64,000 bases of DNA. Origin: Oscillatoria sp. FACHB-1406. GTDB lineage: Bacteria; Cyanobacteriota; Cyanobacteriia; Cyanobacteriales; Spirulinaceae. Below, piece by piece: positions 19,301 through 27,965 of the stretch (the stretch's first letter is position 1; every line of letters starts with the position of its first letter). The position numbers and the translations under genes were made by a program. The stretch covers positions 186,001-250,000 of the forward strand of contig NZ_JACJSM010000004.1 in assembly GCF_014698145.1 (NCBI RefSeq), written 5' to 3'. The notes beneath the pieces are model-generated. The model had not been told where the DNA came from. It was given only the letters and a program-made list of their open reading frames with translations, and made no database searches.

Positions 19301-19934
19301 CGCGAGCCGCTGAATCAGAAGATAAAGCGGTTAATAACGCTCCTGTAAAAATGCTATGCTCTCTCCCAACGTAAGAAACTTCAAAGCTTTGGCTTGAAGC
19401 AATCAAACAAGCATTGCGCGTTTTATTGAAGACCGATAATTTTTCATTCATCAATCGTTCTTCGATTAAATAGCCGCTGTGACAACAGTCAAGCAATACC
19501 AGTAAGCTACTCAAGCGCGCATCAACTAAGAGTTGGTTTAAACTGTCTAAAGAAACGCCGTTCCGCTGCCCGGTAATTTTACCAGCGTTGGTTTCGAGCA
19601 AGCAATCCGAAGTCGCGAGATAGCCGTTTTCTTGTCCTAAAATATCGACTGTTTTGAATCCGTGTCCGGTAAAATAAATAAACGCTTCTTGCCCAACTGC
19701 TCGTTCAAATAAAAACGTTCTCAGTGCTTCACCGAGGACATTTCCTATCAATTTTTCGGGCGCGATATAATAACCTTTTGCTTCGTTCCAACCTTCCGGC
19801 AAGTGTTGAATTGTATCAAAATTGCCGTATTTCTCTAAAATTTGCGCGACAGCTTCTGCGTCCCCTGTCGCTTTCTCTAAACGCGAAAAGCTAGCATATT
19901 CTGCAATTCCAATAATCAAAGCGTGTCTTGTCAT
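16311..19934 (-). CDS. Caspase-like protease / nSTAND1 ATPase / coiled coil / membrane helix / WD40 protein
   Basis: 1207 residues. Domains in order: peptidase C14 caspase-like (1-250) with catalytic H91 (FTGHG) and C151 (LLDCCHSG); nSTAND1-type NTPase (~265-660) with Walker A GASGAGKSS (305-313) and Walker B LFIDQFEEVF; a Glu/Ala/Arg-rich coiled coil (~670-763); one membrane helix (~765-786, AAAAGILATVALGLGITAQY); then about six or seven WD40 repeats (~850-1160) and a tail with the FGACDKLKGYLKTN pattern. This is the arrangement of STAND proteins in bacterial conflict and cell-death systems: ligand binding to the propeller would trigger ATP-dependent assembly and activate the protease. Base composition changes near 17.6-17.9 kb, with the WD40 part AT-rich, suggesting a mosaic gene. 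Confidence 0.92.
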   Translation of the reverse strand: MTRHALIIGIAEYASFSRLEKATGDAEAVAQILEKYGNFDTIQHLPEGWNEAKGYYIAPEKLIGNVLGEALRTFLFERAVGQEAFIYFTGHGFKTVDILGQENGYLATSDCLLETNAGKITGQRNGVSLDSLNQLLVDARLSSLLVLLDCCHSGYLIEERLMNEKLSVFNKTRNACLIASSQSFEVSYVGREHSIFTGALLTALSSDSAARDGTINSLNLIDKIESQLRRSGQQPIYMGYGNSIAVVSYEPQRAVESEVRVNRDNPYVGLDAFNREKSSYFFGREKAIQDLQMRLRQGRFLCIIGASGAGKSSLVKAGLLPTLEKQYTLDSLTPGYNPPQVLIDRLTSLHSQNRPFILFIDQFEEVFTLCKDDELRKSFFHLVAEVVKNLERQGQVIMAIRGDFLDRCAEYPEIAALANETQPTTYMVEPLTTEELYRAIAEPAKLHGVSFQGGLVERMVREVAAQPAALPLLQYALQELWRVAIEEVTSETAVLTWEEYNQIGGVGGALDKKADLIYSSFPEERERDLLRRLCLELVELGEGDTVTRRRVTKESLAAEADSPEQFERVLDSLVQSRLVAMTLHKVSEDHYESYVEVTHEALLSNWGMLRDWIAENRDNLRRKRRFEGYFATWCNAGKSEEALLSGLWLSDAEALQGQKGVRLSAEEKEFIEESVKRRDREVQEKFDNERRLREAAEANAEAERKLKLEAEKAAKAESERAKEAEARALAELEQKLEAEKATEAERERRQEAETRVKVQRQRTRFAAAAGILATVALGLGITAQYFNGAKNEREKVAVGALLGNAQTLLSQDNQLDALIASIKALKELIRLEIKSQETLNQIATIIERVQERNRLDAHKERIITVEFSPNGKILASADTGGRIIFWFLDKNIFIPHELPKRFQKDISRMRFSPDSRFVASGGENGTLNIWTVSGKLYWQPPTNNYGAIYDISFSEDGKIAASSQDGYIRVWDINKKILLNEINTQREKVTTSKPSIYGIDFDPLNSAKLVANSYQGCDLEIWDLRTKPGIKVNKCIGKNSSKIMSVRFRLDGKLIVSGDLEGTVKLWDRNGNKIGAIADNKGGAAYDTQFSPDGNFIGVAKEDGTVKVWQTSRILNNHVPSQATNNNPFSELKKHQGSVVSISFNNSGILASGGHDKSIRIWDFKYSKRNYVKLDSSNLLFGACDKLKGYLKTNEKNLSLEIRSLCQ

Positions 19935-20066
19935 CTTGACCTGCGCTGACGAGATGTTGGGGTGAATATTTATTACAAACGCTTGACAGTATTTGGTAGA
20001 TTTTGTTGAGCGCGAGGAGGTTATTGAGAGCGAAATGAGTAGATTGAAATCCGCGCTGTAACGAAC

Positions 20067-20215
20067 TAATTTAACTCTTCTTCGGTGCGTTACGTTTTGC
20101 GCTCCGCACCCTACTGCCTAATTTAACTCTTCGGTGCGTTACGCTTTGCGCTCCGCACCCTAATGCCTAATTTAACTCTTCGGTGCGTTACGCTTTGCGC
20201 TCCGCACCCTACTGA
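20067..20215. repeat. Three tandem REP-like palindromes in the divergent promoter region
   Basis: Three units of about 49 bases, each with GGTGCGTTACG, a TTTGCGCTC spacer and CGCACCCTA. They share GGTGCGTTACGCTT and CACCCTAC with the REP copies around the RAYT gene at 34 kb. They fill much of the 404-base gap (19935-20338) between the caspase-STAND gene and the Trypco1 gene. Confidence 0.88.
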
Positions 20216-20338
20216 ATAATGAGTTGAAGAGATTGCACGCTGGTTATCGATTAACTCCACCAGCATAGCCCAATTTTCCGGAAATGCCAGCAAATTTGCT
20301 GAAATAGGTTCTAATGGGTTTTTTACCGAGGAAAAAAA

Positions 20339-20689
20339 ATGTCAGAAGTCCAACGTCTGCTGATTGAAGAAAACGGCGAAGTCTACGAAATCTACGTCGA
20401 AGCGAAGGACGCGCCGAGTATCCCGCCGCCGGTTGCTAATAACCCCCGGCAATCGATGGGTGCAAATCCGGTTGCGAAGTTGCAGCAAGCGCAACAAATG
20501 ATTCGCGGTTATACGGTTTATGCGTTGCGAGCGTTTAAGGAGTTTAAGGATGCAGAAATTGAGTCGGTAACGCTCAAGTTTGGGATTAAAATCGGTCTGA
20601 GTACGGGAATTCCTTATATTACTGAAGGTAAAGCCGACAGTAATTTAGAAGTTGAGGTGAAATGCAAGTTTCCCAATTCTAATGTTTGA
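20339..20689 (+). CDS. Trypco1-domain (CU044_2847-type) small protein
   Basis: 116 residues. The pattern LLIEENGEVYEIYVEA, a Pro/Ala linker, then YALRAFKEFKDAEIESVTLKFGIKIGLSTG and ending EVEVKCKF is that of the trypsin-co-occurring domain 1 family, known from comparative genomics to sit beside trypsin-, caspase- and STAND-based conflict systems. A good ribosome site (GAGGA) lies eight bases before the ATG. It is divergent from the caspase-STAND gene, sharing the REP-filled spacer, so they may be regulated together. Biochemical role not known. Confidence 0.78.
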   Translation: MSEVQRLLIEENGEVYEIYVEAKDAPSIPPPVANNPRQSMGANPVAKLQQAQQMIRGYTVYALRAFKEFKDAEIESVTLKFGIKIGLSTGIPYITEGKADSNLEVEVKCKFPNSNV

Positions 20690-20781
20690 CGCATAACTTC
20701 CTATTGAGGGTAGGTTTGAAAATGGAGCGAAGCGCGACCCTTCTGCATTAGAAAAGATTTATGCTGGAGGGATGATTAATT

Positions 20782-21678
20782 TTGTGGCAGCGAGGGGTAA
20801 AAGAGGTGCGATATTCGCTATTGAGTCGGTTTGAGGGAGGGTTACTCGGCGGTGCGATCGCGGCGGTAAAATTACAACAACGGGGCAGTGCTGACTCGAT
20901 CTCCGACGCTTGCGAACTCCAAGATAGCGCGATCGCATCGCTCCTGCGTTGCGGCGGGTTCGATGCGTCCGATTGGCTTGCCGCGATCGCAACTTTATCC
21001 CCCTCCCTGCTGCAACGCCGCCAAAAAATGACCGCCAGCGAAGTCGCGATCGCGATTTTTCCCCTCGCCTTCTACTCCCACGAACACCGAGATAGCTTGC
21101 ATGCGCGGGTACGGGAGGCTGCGGGCGTTTGGCTGCACGACGGCGAAAACCTCGCCGAACTGCTACTCTGGGCTGACGCGATCGCGCTCATTTTACGCGA
21201 AAAACTCCCCCCCAACCGCCTCCTCGATAGCCTCCTCGCGAGCGCGATCGATCCCGCCGCAGAAAACCTCAAAACCCTCGAATATCTCTCCCTCCAACTC
21301 GAACGCGCCACTCCCTTGGAAGCCATTGCGCGCGCCCCCGAAGCCCCCAGCGCGATCGCCCTCGCCCTCTACAGCTTTGCCGCCACCCCCGAAGCCTTCT
21401 CCCTGTGCCTCGATCGCGCCCTGCGAACATCCCTTGTATCCCCCCTCGCACCCCTACTCGTTGGCGCGATCGCCGGTCTCTACAACAGCAGCAGCGGACT
21501 GCCAGCGCGCCCCGGACTCGACCCCTCCCAACTCCAACACCGCCAGCAGCAAGCGCGACAACTCTTTACGGCTTGGTCTGGAAGCTATCGCCTCGATCGC
21601 TGGAACCTAAACGCCCCTGTCATTGCGGGCGCTGGAATGCTGCAAGCGCGACCCTCCCTCAAAATTATCTCCCACTAG
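20782..21678 (+). CDS. Degenerate ADP-ribosylglycohydrolase-like protein
   Basis: 298 residues from a TTG at 20782; a GTG a few codons later (VRYSLLSRFEGGLLGG) is an alternative start. RFEGGLLGGAIAAV at the beginning and ALALYSFAATPEAFSLCLDRA then LLVGAIAGLYNSSSGLP toward the end follow the helical layout of ADP-ribosylglycohydrolases. The metal-binding motifs expected in active enzymes (a GD-D/N pair near the start and GGDTDT) are missing, so a hydrolase function is doubtful. It lies 93 bases after the Trypco1 gene, same strand, and could be co-transcribed with it. Very rich in HIP1-type GCGATCGC sites. Confidence 0.65.
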   Translation: MWQRGVKEVRYSLLSRFEGGLLGGAIAAVKLQQRGSADSISDACELQDSAIASLLRCGGFDASDWLAAIATLSPSLLQRRQKMTASEVAIAIFPLAFYSHEHRDSLHARVREAAGVWLHDGENLAELLLWADAIALILREKLPPNRLLDSLLASAIDPAAENLKTLEYLSLQLERATPLEAIARAPEAPSAIALALYSFAATPEAFSLCLDRALRTSLVSPLAPLLVGAIAGLYNSSSGLPARPGLDPSQLQHRQQQARQLFTAWSGSYRLDRWNLNAPVIAGAGMLQARPSLKIISH

Positions 21679-22034
21679 CCGACCTCATAAAAATTCCTTC
21701 GCCCCGTCCCCCCTCAGTTACAGCGTCGAACTCGAACAGACGGAAAATTACGGTCTCGTTATCTGCGAGGACTTTTGGCAATATTAAACACCTCCGAGAT
21801 CGAAAAGAGCAATACAATTTGTGGGGGCGGTTTAAGCATATAGCCATACCATTAGCGTTAACTTTAAAGTGAAATCCAGATTGCAAAAGCTTTGCTTTCA
21901 ACCCCCTCACCTCCTCTAAACTTCCCTCAGTCCTTGCTATCAAGGAAAACAGCGAATGTTAACGCTGTTCCTCAACGGGGTGAGGGGAGAGAAGACGAAA
22001 CTCCTTTCTTCAAACAAAAGAAACCCATTACAAA
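21679..22034. other. Upstream region of dxs
   Basis: 356 bases with no supported gene. It contains short inverted G/C-rich stretches (CCCCCTCACCTCCTC and GGGGTGAGGGG) that could form a hairpin before the dxs start. No recognised riboswitch. Confidence 0.4.
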
Positions 22035-23945
22035 ATGCACATTAGCGAAATTACACATCCCAACCAGTTACACGGTCTTTCTATCCGCGAACTGGAGAAT
22101 ATCGCTCGCCAAATACGAGAAAAACATTTACAAACCATTGCTGCGACCGGCGGACACCTCGGTCCAGGCTTGGGAGTCGTCGAATTAACCCTCGCGCTGT
22201 ACCAAACCCTCGACCTCGATCGCGATAAAGTTATCTGGGATGTCGGCCACCAAGCTTACCCCCACAAACTGATCACCGGCCGTTACAACAACTTCCACAC
22301 CCTGCGCCAAAAAGACGGCGTTGCAGGCTACCTAAAACGCTGCGAGAGCAAATTCGACCATTTTGGAGCCGGACACGCCTCCACGAGCATTTCTGCGGCG
22401 TTAGGCATGGCGCTAGCGCGGGACTTAAAGGGCGAAGACTTTAAAACGGTCGCCATCATCGGCGACGGTTCCCTCACTGGCGGTATGGCCCTTGAAGCCA
22501 TCAACCACGCCGGACACCTGCCCCACACCCGCCTCATGGTCGTCCTCAACGACAACGAAATGTCCATCTCGCCCAACGTCGGCGCGATTTCTCGTTACCT
22601 CAACAAAGTTCGCCTCTCCCCCCCCGTCCAATTCCTCTCCGGAAACCTCGAGGAACAATTCAAGCACCTCCCCTTCTTTGGCGAATCCCTTTCCCCAGAT
22701 ATGGAACGCCTCAAAGAAAGCATGAAGCGCCTCGCCGTCTCCAAAGTTGGCGCAGTGATTGAAGAATTAGGCTTCAAATATTTCGGCCCCATCGACGGAC
22801 ACAACCTCGAAGAATTAATCGAAACCTTCAACCGCGCCCACCGTATCGAAGGCCCCGTTCTCGTTCACGTTGCCACCGTCAAGGGTAAAGGCTACGAAAT
22901 CGCCGAAAAAGACCAAGTAGGCTACCACGCCCAAAATCCCTTCGACCTCGCCACGGGCAAAGCCAAGCCTTCCACTAAGCCCAAACCGCCCGCCTACTCC
23001 AAGGTTTTTGCCCACGCCCTCACCAAACTTGCCGAAGATAACCCCAAAATCGTCGGCATTACCGCAGCGATGGCTACGGGTACGGGTTTGGATAAACTGC
23101 AAGCCAAACTGCCCAAACAGTATATCGATGTCGGCATTGCCGAACAGCACGCCGTCACCTTAGCGGCGGGGTTAGCGTGCGAAGGAATGCGCCCGGTCGT
23201 AGCGATTTATTCGACCTTCCTGCAACGCGCCTACGACCAAGTGATTCACGATGTCTGCATTCAAAATCTGCCGGTATTCTTCTGTATGGACCGCGCGGGG
23301 ATTGTTGGTGCGGACGGCCCGACGCACCAAGGGATGTACGATATCGCTTACTTGCGCTGTCTGCCCAACATGACAATTATGGCTCCTAAAGATGAGGCAG
23401 AATTGCAACGAATGTTAGTGACGGGGGTTAATTATACCGACGGCCCGATCGCGATGCGCTATCCGCGCGGTAATGGCATAGGCGTACCGTTGATGGAAGA
23501 AGGCTGGGAACCGTTGGAAATTGGTAAGGGCGAAATCCTCCGCAATGGCGACGACTTGCTGCTGTTGGGCTACGGCACGATGACGAATACGGCAATGCAA
23601 GTGGCGGAAATTCTTAGCGAACACGGCGTAGAAGCAACAGTGGTAAATGCGCGCTTTGTCAAGCCTTTAGATACAGAACTTATTGTCCCGCTCGCTCAGC
23701 GCATTGGTAAAGTAGCGACCCTAGAAGAGGGTTGCTCGATTGGCGGTTTCGGTACTGCGGTGCTGGAAGCGCTACAAGAGCATGATGTGTTAGTGCCGGT
23801 GAAGCGGTTCGGCGTTCCGGATATTTTAGTCGATCATGCGACACCGGAGCAATCGTTTGCAGAGCTTGGTTTGACGGGTTCGCAATTAGCAGAACAAGTG
23901 CTGGCGGCGTTCTTTAGTCAGAAGCAACCCGCCGCCGTCGGTTAA
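22035..23945 (+). CDS. dxs: 1-deoxy-D-xylulose-5-phosphate synthase
   Basis: 636 residues, the usual length. It condenses pyruvate and glyceraldehyde-3-phosphate with thiamine diphosphate, the first step of the MEP isoprenoid pathway that feeds carotenoids, phytol, quinones and tocopherol. Diagnostic motifs: [31 protein letters not shown], the thiamine-binding [13 protein letters not shown] (143-155), [28 protein letters not shown] with the catalytic Glu, and [10 protein letters not shown] near the C-terminus. No truncation seen. Probably monocistronic: a 24-base palindrome follows the stop. Confidence 0.97.
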   Translation: MHISEITHPNQLHGLSIRELENIARQIREKHLQTIAATGGHLGPGLGVVELTLALYQTLDLDRDKVIWDVGHQAYPHKLITGRYNNFHTLRQKDGVAGYLKRCESKFDHFGAGHASTSISAALGMALARDLKGEDFKTVAIIGDGSLTGGMALEAINHAGHLPHTRLMVVLNDNEMSISPNVGAISRYLNKVRLSPPVQFLSGNLEEQFKHLPFFGESLSPDMERLKESMKRLAVSKVGAVIEELGFKYFGPIDGHNLEELIETFNRAHRIEGPVLVHVATVKGKGYEIAEKDQVGYHAQNPFDLATGKAKPSTKPKPPAYSKVFAHALTKLAEDNPKIVGITAAMATGTGLDKLQAKLPKQYIDVGIAEQHAVTLAAGLACEGMRPVVAIYSTFLQRAYDQVIHDVCIQNLPVFFCMDRAGIVGADGPTHQGMYDIAYLRCLPNMTIMAPKDEAELQRMLVTGVNYTDGPIAMRYPRGNGIGVPLMEEGWEPLEIGKGEILRNGDDLLLLGYGTMTNTAMQVAEILSEHGVEATVVNARFVKPLDTELIVPLAQRIGKVATLEEGCSIGGFGTAVLEALQEHDVLVPVKRFGVPDILVDHATPEQSFAELGLTGSQLAEQVLAAFFSQKQPAAVG

Positions 23946-24335
23946 GGGGAACTGCTAAGGTAGGGACGTTCGATCGAACGTCCCTGCAACTCGAAGGGTT
24001 TATGGGGCGATCGGGTTTTTCGTCTGATGTTGTTTTGCAGCGGATTTAAGCAAAAGATTTTATCGATATTTTGCGGGATTTTACGGAGAGTTAACTTTTC
24101 AGTTGTGCTGCTTGCGACTAGGATTATTTTTAAAGTAAAATCTATGGTTAAGTTTAAATTGTTAAATATAACTTATACGTTAGCGATCGCGGCGAACTAA
24201 ATCTCAAGTCTCGATCGCATTCCCGTTCCTTTCTCGAAAGTTGAATGAGAGTAAGGCATCTTTTTTCAATTAATGTGAATTTTTGTTAAGCTTTACCTAA
24301 AGCGAGTGCTTAACAGTAACAGGGGAAAAACTACC
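23946..24335. repeat. Intergenic with perfect 24-base palindrome (23962-23985)
   Basis: The palindrome core is GACGTTCGATCGAACGTC, extended by AGG/CCT on each side. No T-run follows, so it is not a standard terminator. It shares GACGTT/AACGTC ends with the palindrome at 54600-54617. The rest of the 390 bases holds no gene. Confidence 0.75.
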
Positions 24336-24947
24336 ATGAACGAACCATGTACTCGATTTCAGACCAATCTATCGAGAGTTGCAAAGAACTCATCAAGCTG
24401 GGATAGGCTGGTTAATGATAGCTCAGACTGTCGAATTACGCGCCACGATCGCGAAAAAAGACAAGTTGAAGCGCTTTTTGCTGAGGCATTGGGTTTAGTC
24501 GAGCGGGCAAGAGCAAGCTCTAGTCAATCGGTGCTTCTGGATTGGGAGGACTTCGAGAATAATTCGCCCTTGAATCTAAGCTTAGCTCGCGCGCGCTCCG
24601 TCTACTGCGTAAAAATATTAGCATCCGCGATCGCATCCTACCAATCGATTTGTAGCGATCGTCTCCAACGGCAAGTTAGAAGTGTAATTGCGCGCCTGAC
24701 TCAAAATCCGTTTCTGAGCCACAGCATCAAATTGCCCATTGAAGAAGAAAAATTAAACTGGCAAGCTCGTAAAATTCAGCTTGATTCTTGGGGAATTTTA
24801 TATGCCGTGGACGAGGGCAGACGACAAGCCATCGTTATTGAGATTACCGCCAGGGAAAATGATTATTTTAGTATTGCTTCCCTAGAAAACATTGTATTCA
24901 GCGATCGCAGTAATCTCTTGGGCCATTTAACTTATCACTATTGCTAA
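24336..24947 (+). CDS. Unknown protein
   Basis: About 203 residues from the ATG at 24336, chosen for AGGGGA upstream; an in-frame ATG at 24306 is less likely. Not recognised. The N-terminal half is polar; the middle is helical (REKRQVEALFAEALGLVERA, then ASAIASYQSICSDRLQRQVR); the C-terminal half (WGILYAVDEGRRQAIVIEIT) looks like beta strands. No signal peptide, membrane segment or cofactor motif. Spacing from both neighbours suggests its own transcription unit. Confidence 0.6.
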   Translation: MNEPCTRFQTNLSRVAKNSSSWDRLVNDSSDCRITRHDREKRQVEALFAEALGLVERARASSSQSVLLDWEDFENNSPLNLSLARARSVYCVKILASAIASYQSICSDRLQRQVRSVIARLTQNPFLSHSIKLPIEEEKLNWQARKIQLDSWGILYAVDEGRRQAIVIEITARENDYFSIASLENIVFSDRSNLLGHLTYHYC

Positions 24948-25012
24948 AGTATCGATCGCGATCGGACTTGAAAATATTTTTGTAAATAGATGCACCCTAA
25001 AACGATTTAGGT

Positions 25013-25774
25013 TTACCATAGACCTCGAATCGGCTCTGGGGAGGCTACAGGAACGCCTAAACTCGCGCAATCATAACTCGGATAAAGGGATTGACAAACA
25101 CCTTGAAGCTTGTCTTGGTTCGGTAAAGATTCTCGGTAATCTTTAAAAAGAGGGCCGTTGACAATCTCTGCATACTCTTCGGGGGGAATCGCTCGTAACG
25201 TTCCCGGCAAACCGATTTGGGTAATACCAATTTGCTGACCTTGATTGACTTGCAAGGGTGTCGCTCGCCTCTTATCCTTTCCCGTTAAGAGTTGTACGTT
25301 GCCCTCCAGCACTCTCAACGTCCCAGAACTCCCTTGCGGACTTTCGGGATCTTTTTCGATTGTATAAATGGTTCCTTGAACGGCAACAGAAAAGTCAGCC
25401 ACACAACCATTAGCCGGGCCGCTAATCAAAAGTTGACCGCGTTCGACTTCGATACATTGACCGACTGTGACCGAAGCATTTTGACCCAAACGACCGGCAG
25501 CGCCGTTATTAAAGGTTATACTGGCTCGGGTTTCGCCTTCGGTGCGGATCGTTTGACGGAATTGGGCGCTATCGCTGATGGTTGCTTGTTCCTGCTCGAT
25601 AAAGACGCGATCGCCATCCAAAATTTCTTGAATGGTGGCTTGATTCACTTGCGCGATCGCTGGAAGACGAGGAAGACTAAGAAGCATAAAAAAACATAAA
25701 CCCCCTAGAGCGGCACTAACGAAGCGCCACCAGCGACGTGCAGACAATATTTGATGGAAACGAGTCATAGTCAA
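25013..25774 (-). CDS. Exported FecR-domain protein
   Basis: 253 residues. The N-terminus has a basic segment (ARRWWR) and a hydrophobic core (LGGLCFFMLLSLPRLPAIAQ), a signal peptide or anchor ending near AIAQ. The body has FecR-domain features: ASITFNNGAAGRLGQNASVTV, VERGQLLISG, VAVQGTIYTIE, LRVLEGNVQLL and QVNQGQQIGI. Stand-alone periplasmic FecR proteins are common in cyanobacteria and their role is unclear; no FecI or TonB receptor lies nearby. The C-terminal tail has two cysteines (GVCQSLYPSYDC) that could pair. Confidence 0.85.
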   Translation of the reverse strand: MTMTRFHQILSARRWWRFVSAALGGLCFFMLLSLPRLPAIAQVNQATIQEILDGDRVFIEQEQATISDSAQFRQTIRTEGETRASITFNNGAAGRLGQNASVTVGQCIEVERGQLLISGPANGCVADFSVAVQGTIYTIEKDPESPQGSSGTLRVLEGNVQLLTGKDKRRATPLQVNQGQQIGITQIGLPGTLRAIPPEEYAEIVNGPLFKDYRESLPNQDKLQGVCQSLYPSYDCASLGVPVASPEPIRGLW

Positions 25775-25929
25775 TATTTAGGGTATGGGCATCCTTATAT
25801 AGCCTAAGCTTTTCCCCTGCTAGACAACCAGTCTACTGCTGGGGGTTGACAAACAGACTTATATATGATTTCACTTGCCATTCACTCATGCACTTCTGGG
25901 GTAAAAACGAACTCTACTAGAAACTTAAG

Positions 25930-26011
25930 AGTGCTTGTATAGCGCTACGGGTCGAAGAATGAGCATTCCTAAAAGCTAGAAGCCTTGGCTGGTGGGCGCT
26001 GCCCACCCTAC
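25930..26011 (-). repeat. Composite hairpin repeat, copy 1
   Basis: Read on the minus strand it begins GTAGGGTGGGCAGCGCCCAC, continues CAGCCAAG and ends near GTAGCGCTATA. A similar arrangement is found at 34682-34760, and the leading palindrome recurs at 54636-54652. Confidence 0.75.
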
Positions 26012-26074
26012 CGAATGTCCTAATACCAATTCTCCAAGTTCGGACTTGAGAATGCTTGTGCGAGTTGGCATCAA

Positions 26075-26105
26075 CAAAAAAATCCCTAGCAATTAAGCTA
26101 GGGAT
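26075..26105 (-). terminator. Rho-independent terminator of flv3
   Basis: On the minus strand, stem ATCCCTAGC, loop TTAATT, stem GCTAGGGAT, then a run of seven T. It lies about 130 bases past the flv3 stop codon. The 25775-26234 spacer has no other gene. Confidence 0.85.
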
Positions 26106-26234
26106 GAAATCCAATGTGCATCTACCACTTCTGTAATTTATGTACGGGGACGAGATCGCAGCTTCGGGACAATTTTCAAGAAATCCTCTCGAACGCTTCG
26201 CTTCCCCGAACAATTAACCAATACCCGATACCCA

Positions 26235-27965
26235 TTAATAGTGATTCCCGACCTTGCGATGGTGAACTGCCGTCAGCGCATCGGGTTTGGATACGCGCCC
26301 GCTGTCAATTTTGCTGTAGACAATCCAATGGTCGTTGCATTCCATACGGCTCAGGACTTCGCATTCGAGGTAAGCTAAAGCATCGGTGAGGATCGGCGAA
26401 CCATTGCTCGCAGTTTGCACGTTTACGCCCTCAAAACGGTCTTCGCCCGGTTTAAACCGTTTGAGGAAGTGTTTCATTAAGACTTGATAGTTGCTTTCCT
26501 CGAGGATATTGAGAACGAAGCGATCGCCGACGTGCATAATCGACTCGATCGCGCGATCTTTCGCCACCGCGATCGAAACCCCCAACGGTTCAAAACTCGC
26601 CTGCGCAACCCAAGAAGCCAACATTGCCCCTTTCACCGTTCCTTTTTGAGCGGTAATAATGTATAGTCCCCCACTCAAGCGTCCCATCGCCTTATCTAAA
26701 TCGGTGTCGAGGGATTTCATCTGTTTGACGGCTTTCTCGCGCGTCAGCCATTGTCCCATATCCGTCCCGGCTTCTTCGCAAAGCTGGTAAGTAATTTCGG
26801 TTGGCGTGTCCGTTAAGCGAATTCCGGGGAAAATCTCTTTCAACCCCGCATCGCGGAATTTATTGCGTAAGGGATACATCGGTTCGTCGCTACCGCCATA
26901 CGCTTCAAAGAAACCGATGACTTGTTTGTTGTGGGCGGCGGCTAAAATAGTGCCGATAGTTGCGGTGGTTTCGCCGACGTAATCGCCGGTGGTGGGCGGC
27001 ATTCCGACGACTAAACCCGTAGCGCGTTTGACTAATTCTTGGACTTCTTGGGGATCGGCAGATTTTAAGTCCATTGTTTCGACAGCGATGCCGGTTTTAA
27101 TAATACCGTGGGCAATGGCTTGAGAGATGCGATCGCTGTAGCCGTAGTCTGCCATATAAAATAAGGCTACGGTTTTTTCTGCCTTAGCTTGAGCATTACT
27201 CCAGTCCCAATAGCGGCGCAACAATTCATCAACATTATGCTTCAATAATGGGCCGTGACCGTTAGCAACGATTTTCACTTCGCCCAGGGCTTCCATGCGT
27301 TTCATGGCTGAAATCACCGATCGCGCATTCGGCCCCATCAAACATTCATAATAAAAGCGATAATCCGGCTCGATCGCTTTCAAATCTTCGTCCAACAGAT
27401 CGTCGGAACAATAGTGCATTCCGAACGCATCGCAGGTAAACATAATTTGCGTACCTGCGTCGTAAGAAAACATTGTATCGGGCCAATGCAAATTCGGGGC
27501 ATTAATAAATTCCAGTTGATGCCCTTTGCCCAAATCGAGCTTATCGCCATTTTTCACTTGCTTGCGCTCGAAGGGTTGATGAACCATATCTTCGAGGAAT
27601 TGAAGCGCTACTTTTGTCCCGACTACAACAGCTTGGGGGGCGAGTTCCAAAACATCTTTCACCAAACCGCTATGATCGGGTTCGGTATGGCTGATAACGA
27701 GGTAATCGATGGTTTTAGGATCGATTAAACCCGTTAGCGTTTCTAGGTAGAGGTTGCGGAACTTTTCGTGGGAAGTATCGACGAGGGCGACCTTCTCGCC
27801 GCGAATGATATAAGAATTATAGGTTGTCCCATTTTGCAAGCCGAATTCGATATCGAAGCGATCGCGATCCCAGTCGAGAGAACGAATGGCGGTGGTATCT
27901 GCTGCAATCTCTCCAACTTGAATTGTCAAGCGCTTTTGCGTTTTTACTGGCGTTGCTACCATCAA
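26235..27965 (-). CDS. flv3: Flavodiiron protein Flv3
   Basis: 576 residues. Reduces O2 to water with electrons from photosystem I, without releasing reactive oxygen; acts with Flv1 as a safety valve under fluctuating light. Three modules: beta-lactamase-like di-iron domain (~30-270) with HTEPDH (H93, E95, D97, H98) intact, flavodoxin (~275-420) starting VALFYMADYGYSDR, and the cyanobacterial C-terminal flavin-reductase-like domain (~435-576) with SGGLYIITAQKG. The intact iron ligands and the close agreement with Synechocystis Flv3 over its whole length (as I recall that sequence) favour Flv3 over Flv1. Flv1 is not in this window. A terminator follows. Confidence 0.93.
   Translation of the reverse strand: MMVATPVKTQKRLTIQVGEIAADTTAIRSLDWDRDRFDIEFGLQNGTTYNSYIIRGEKVALVDTSHEKFRNLYLETLTGLIDPKTIDYLVISHTEPDHSGLVKDVLELAPQAVVVGTKVALQFLEDMVHQPFERKQVKNGDKLDLGKGHQLEFINAPNLHWPDTMFSYDAGTQIMFTCDAFGMHYCSDDLLDEDLKAIEPDYRFYYECLMGPNARSVISAMKRMEALGEVKIVANGHGPLLKHNVDELLRRYWDWSNAQAKAEKTVALFYMADYGYSDRISQAIAHGIIKTGIAVETMDLKSADPQEVQELVKRATGLVVGMPPTTGDYVGETTATIGTILAAAHNKQVIGFFEAYGGSDEPMYPLRNKFRDAGLKEIFPGIRLTDTPTEITYQLCEEAGTDMGQWLTREKAVKQMKSLDTDLDKAMGRLSGGLYIITAQKGTVKGAMLASWVAQASFEPLGVSIAVAKDRAIESIMHVGDRFVLNILEESNYQVLMKHFLKRFKPGEDRFEGVNVQTASNGSPILTDALAYLECEVLSRMECNDHWIVYSKIDSGRVSKPDALTAVHHRKVGNHY

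Noticed and set aside
23962..23985. Palindrome after dxs as a rho-independent terminator
   Set aside because: No T-run follows on either strand, so it is listed as a repeat only.
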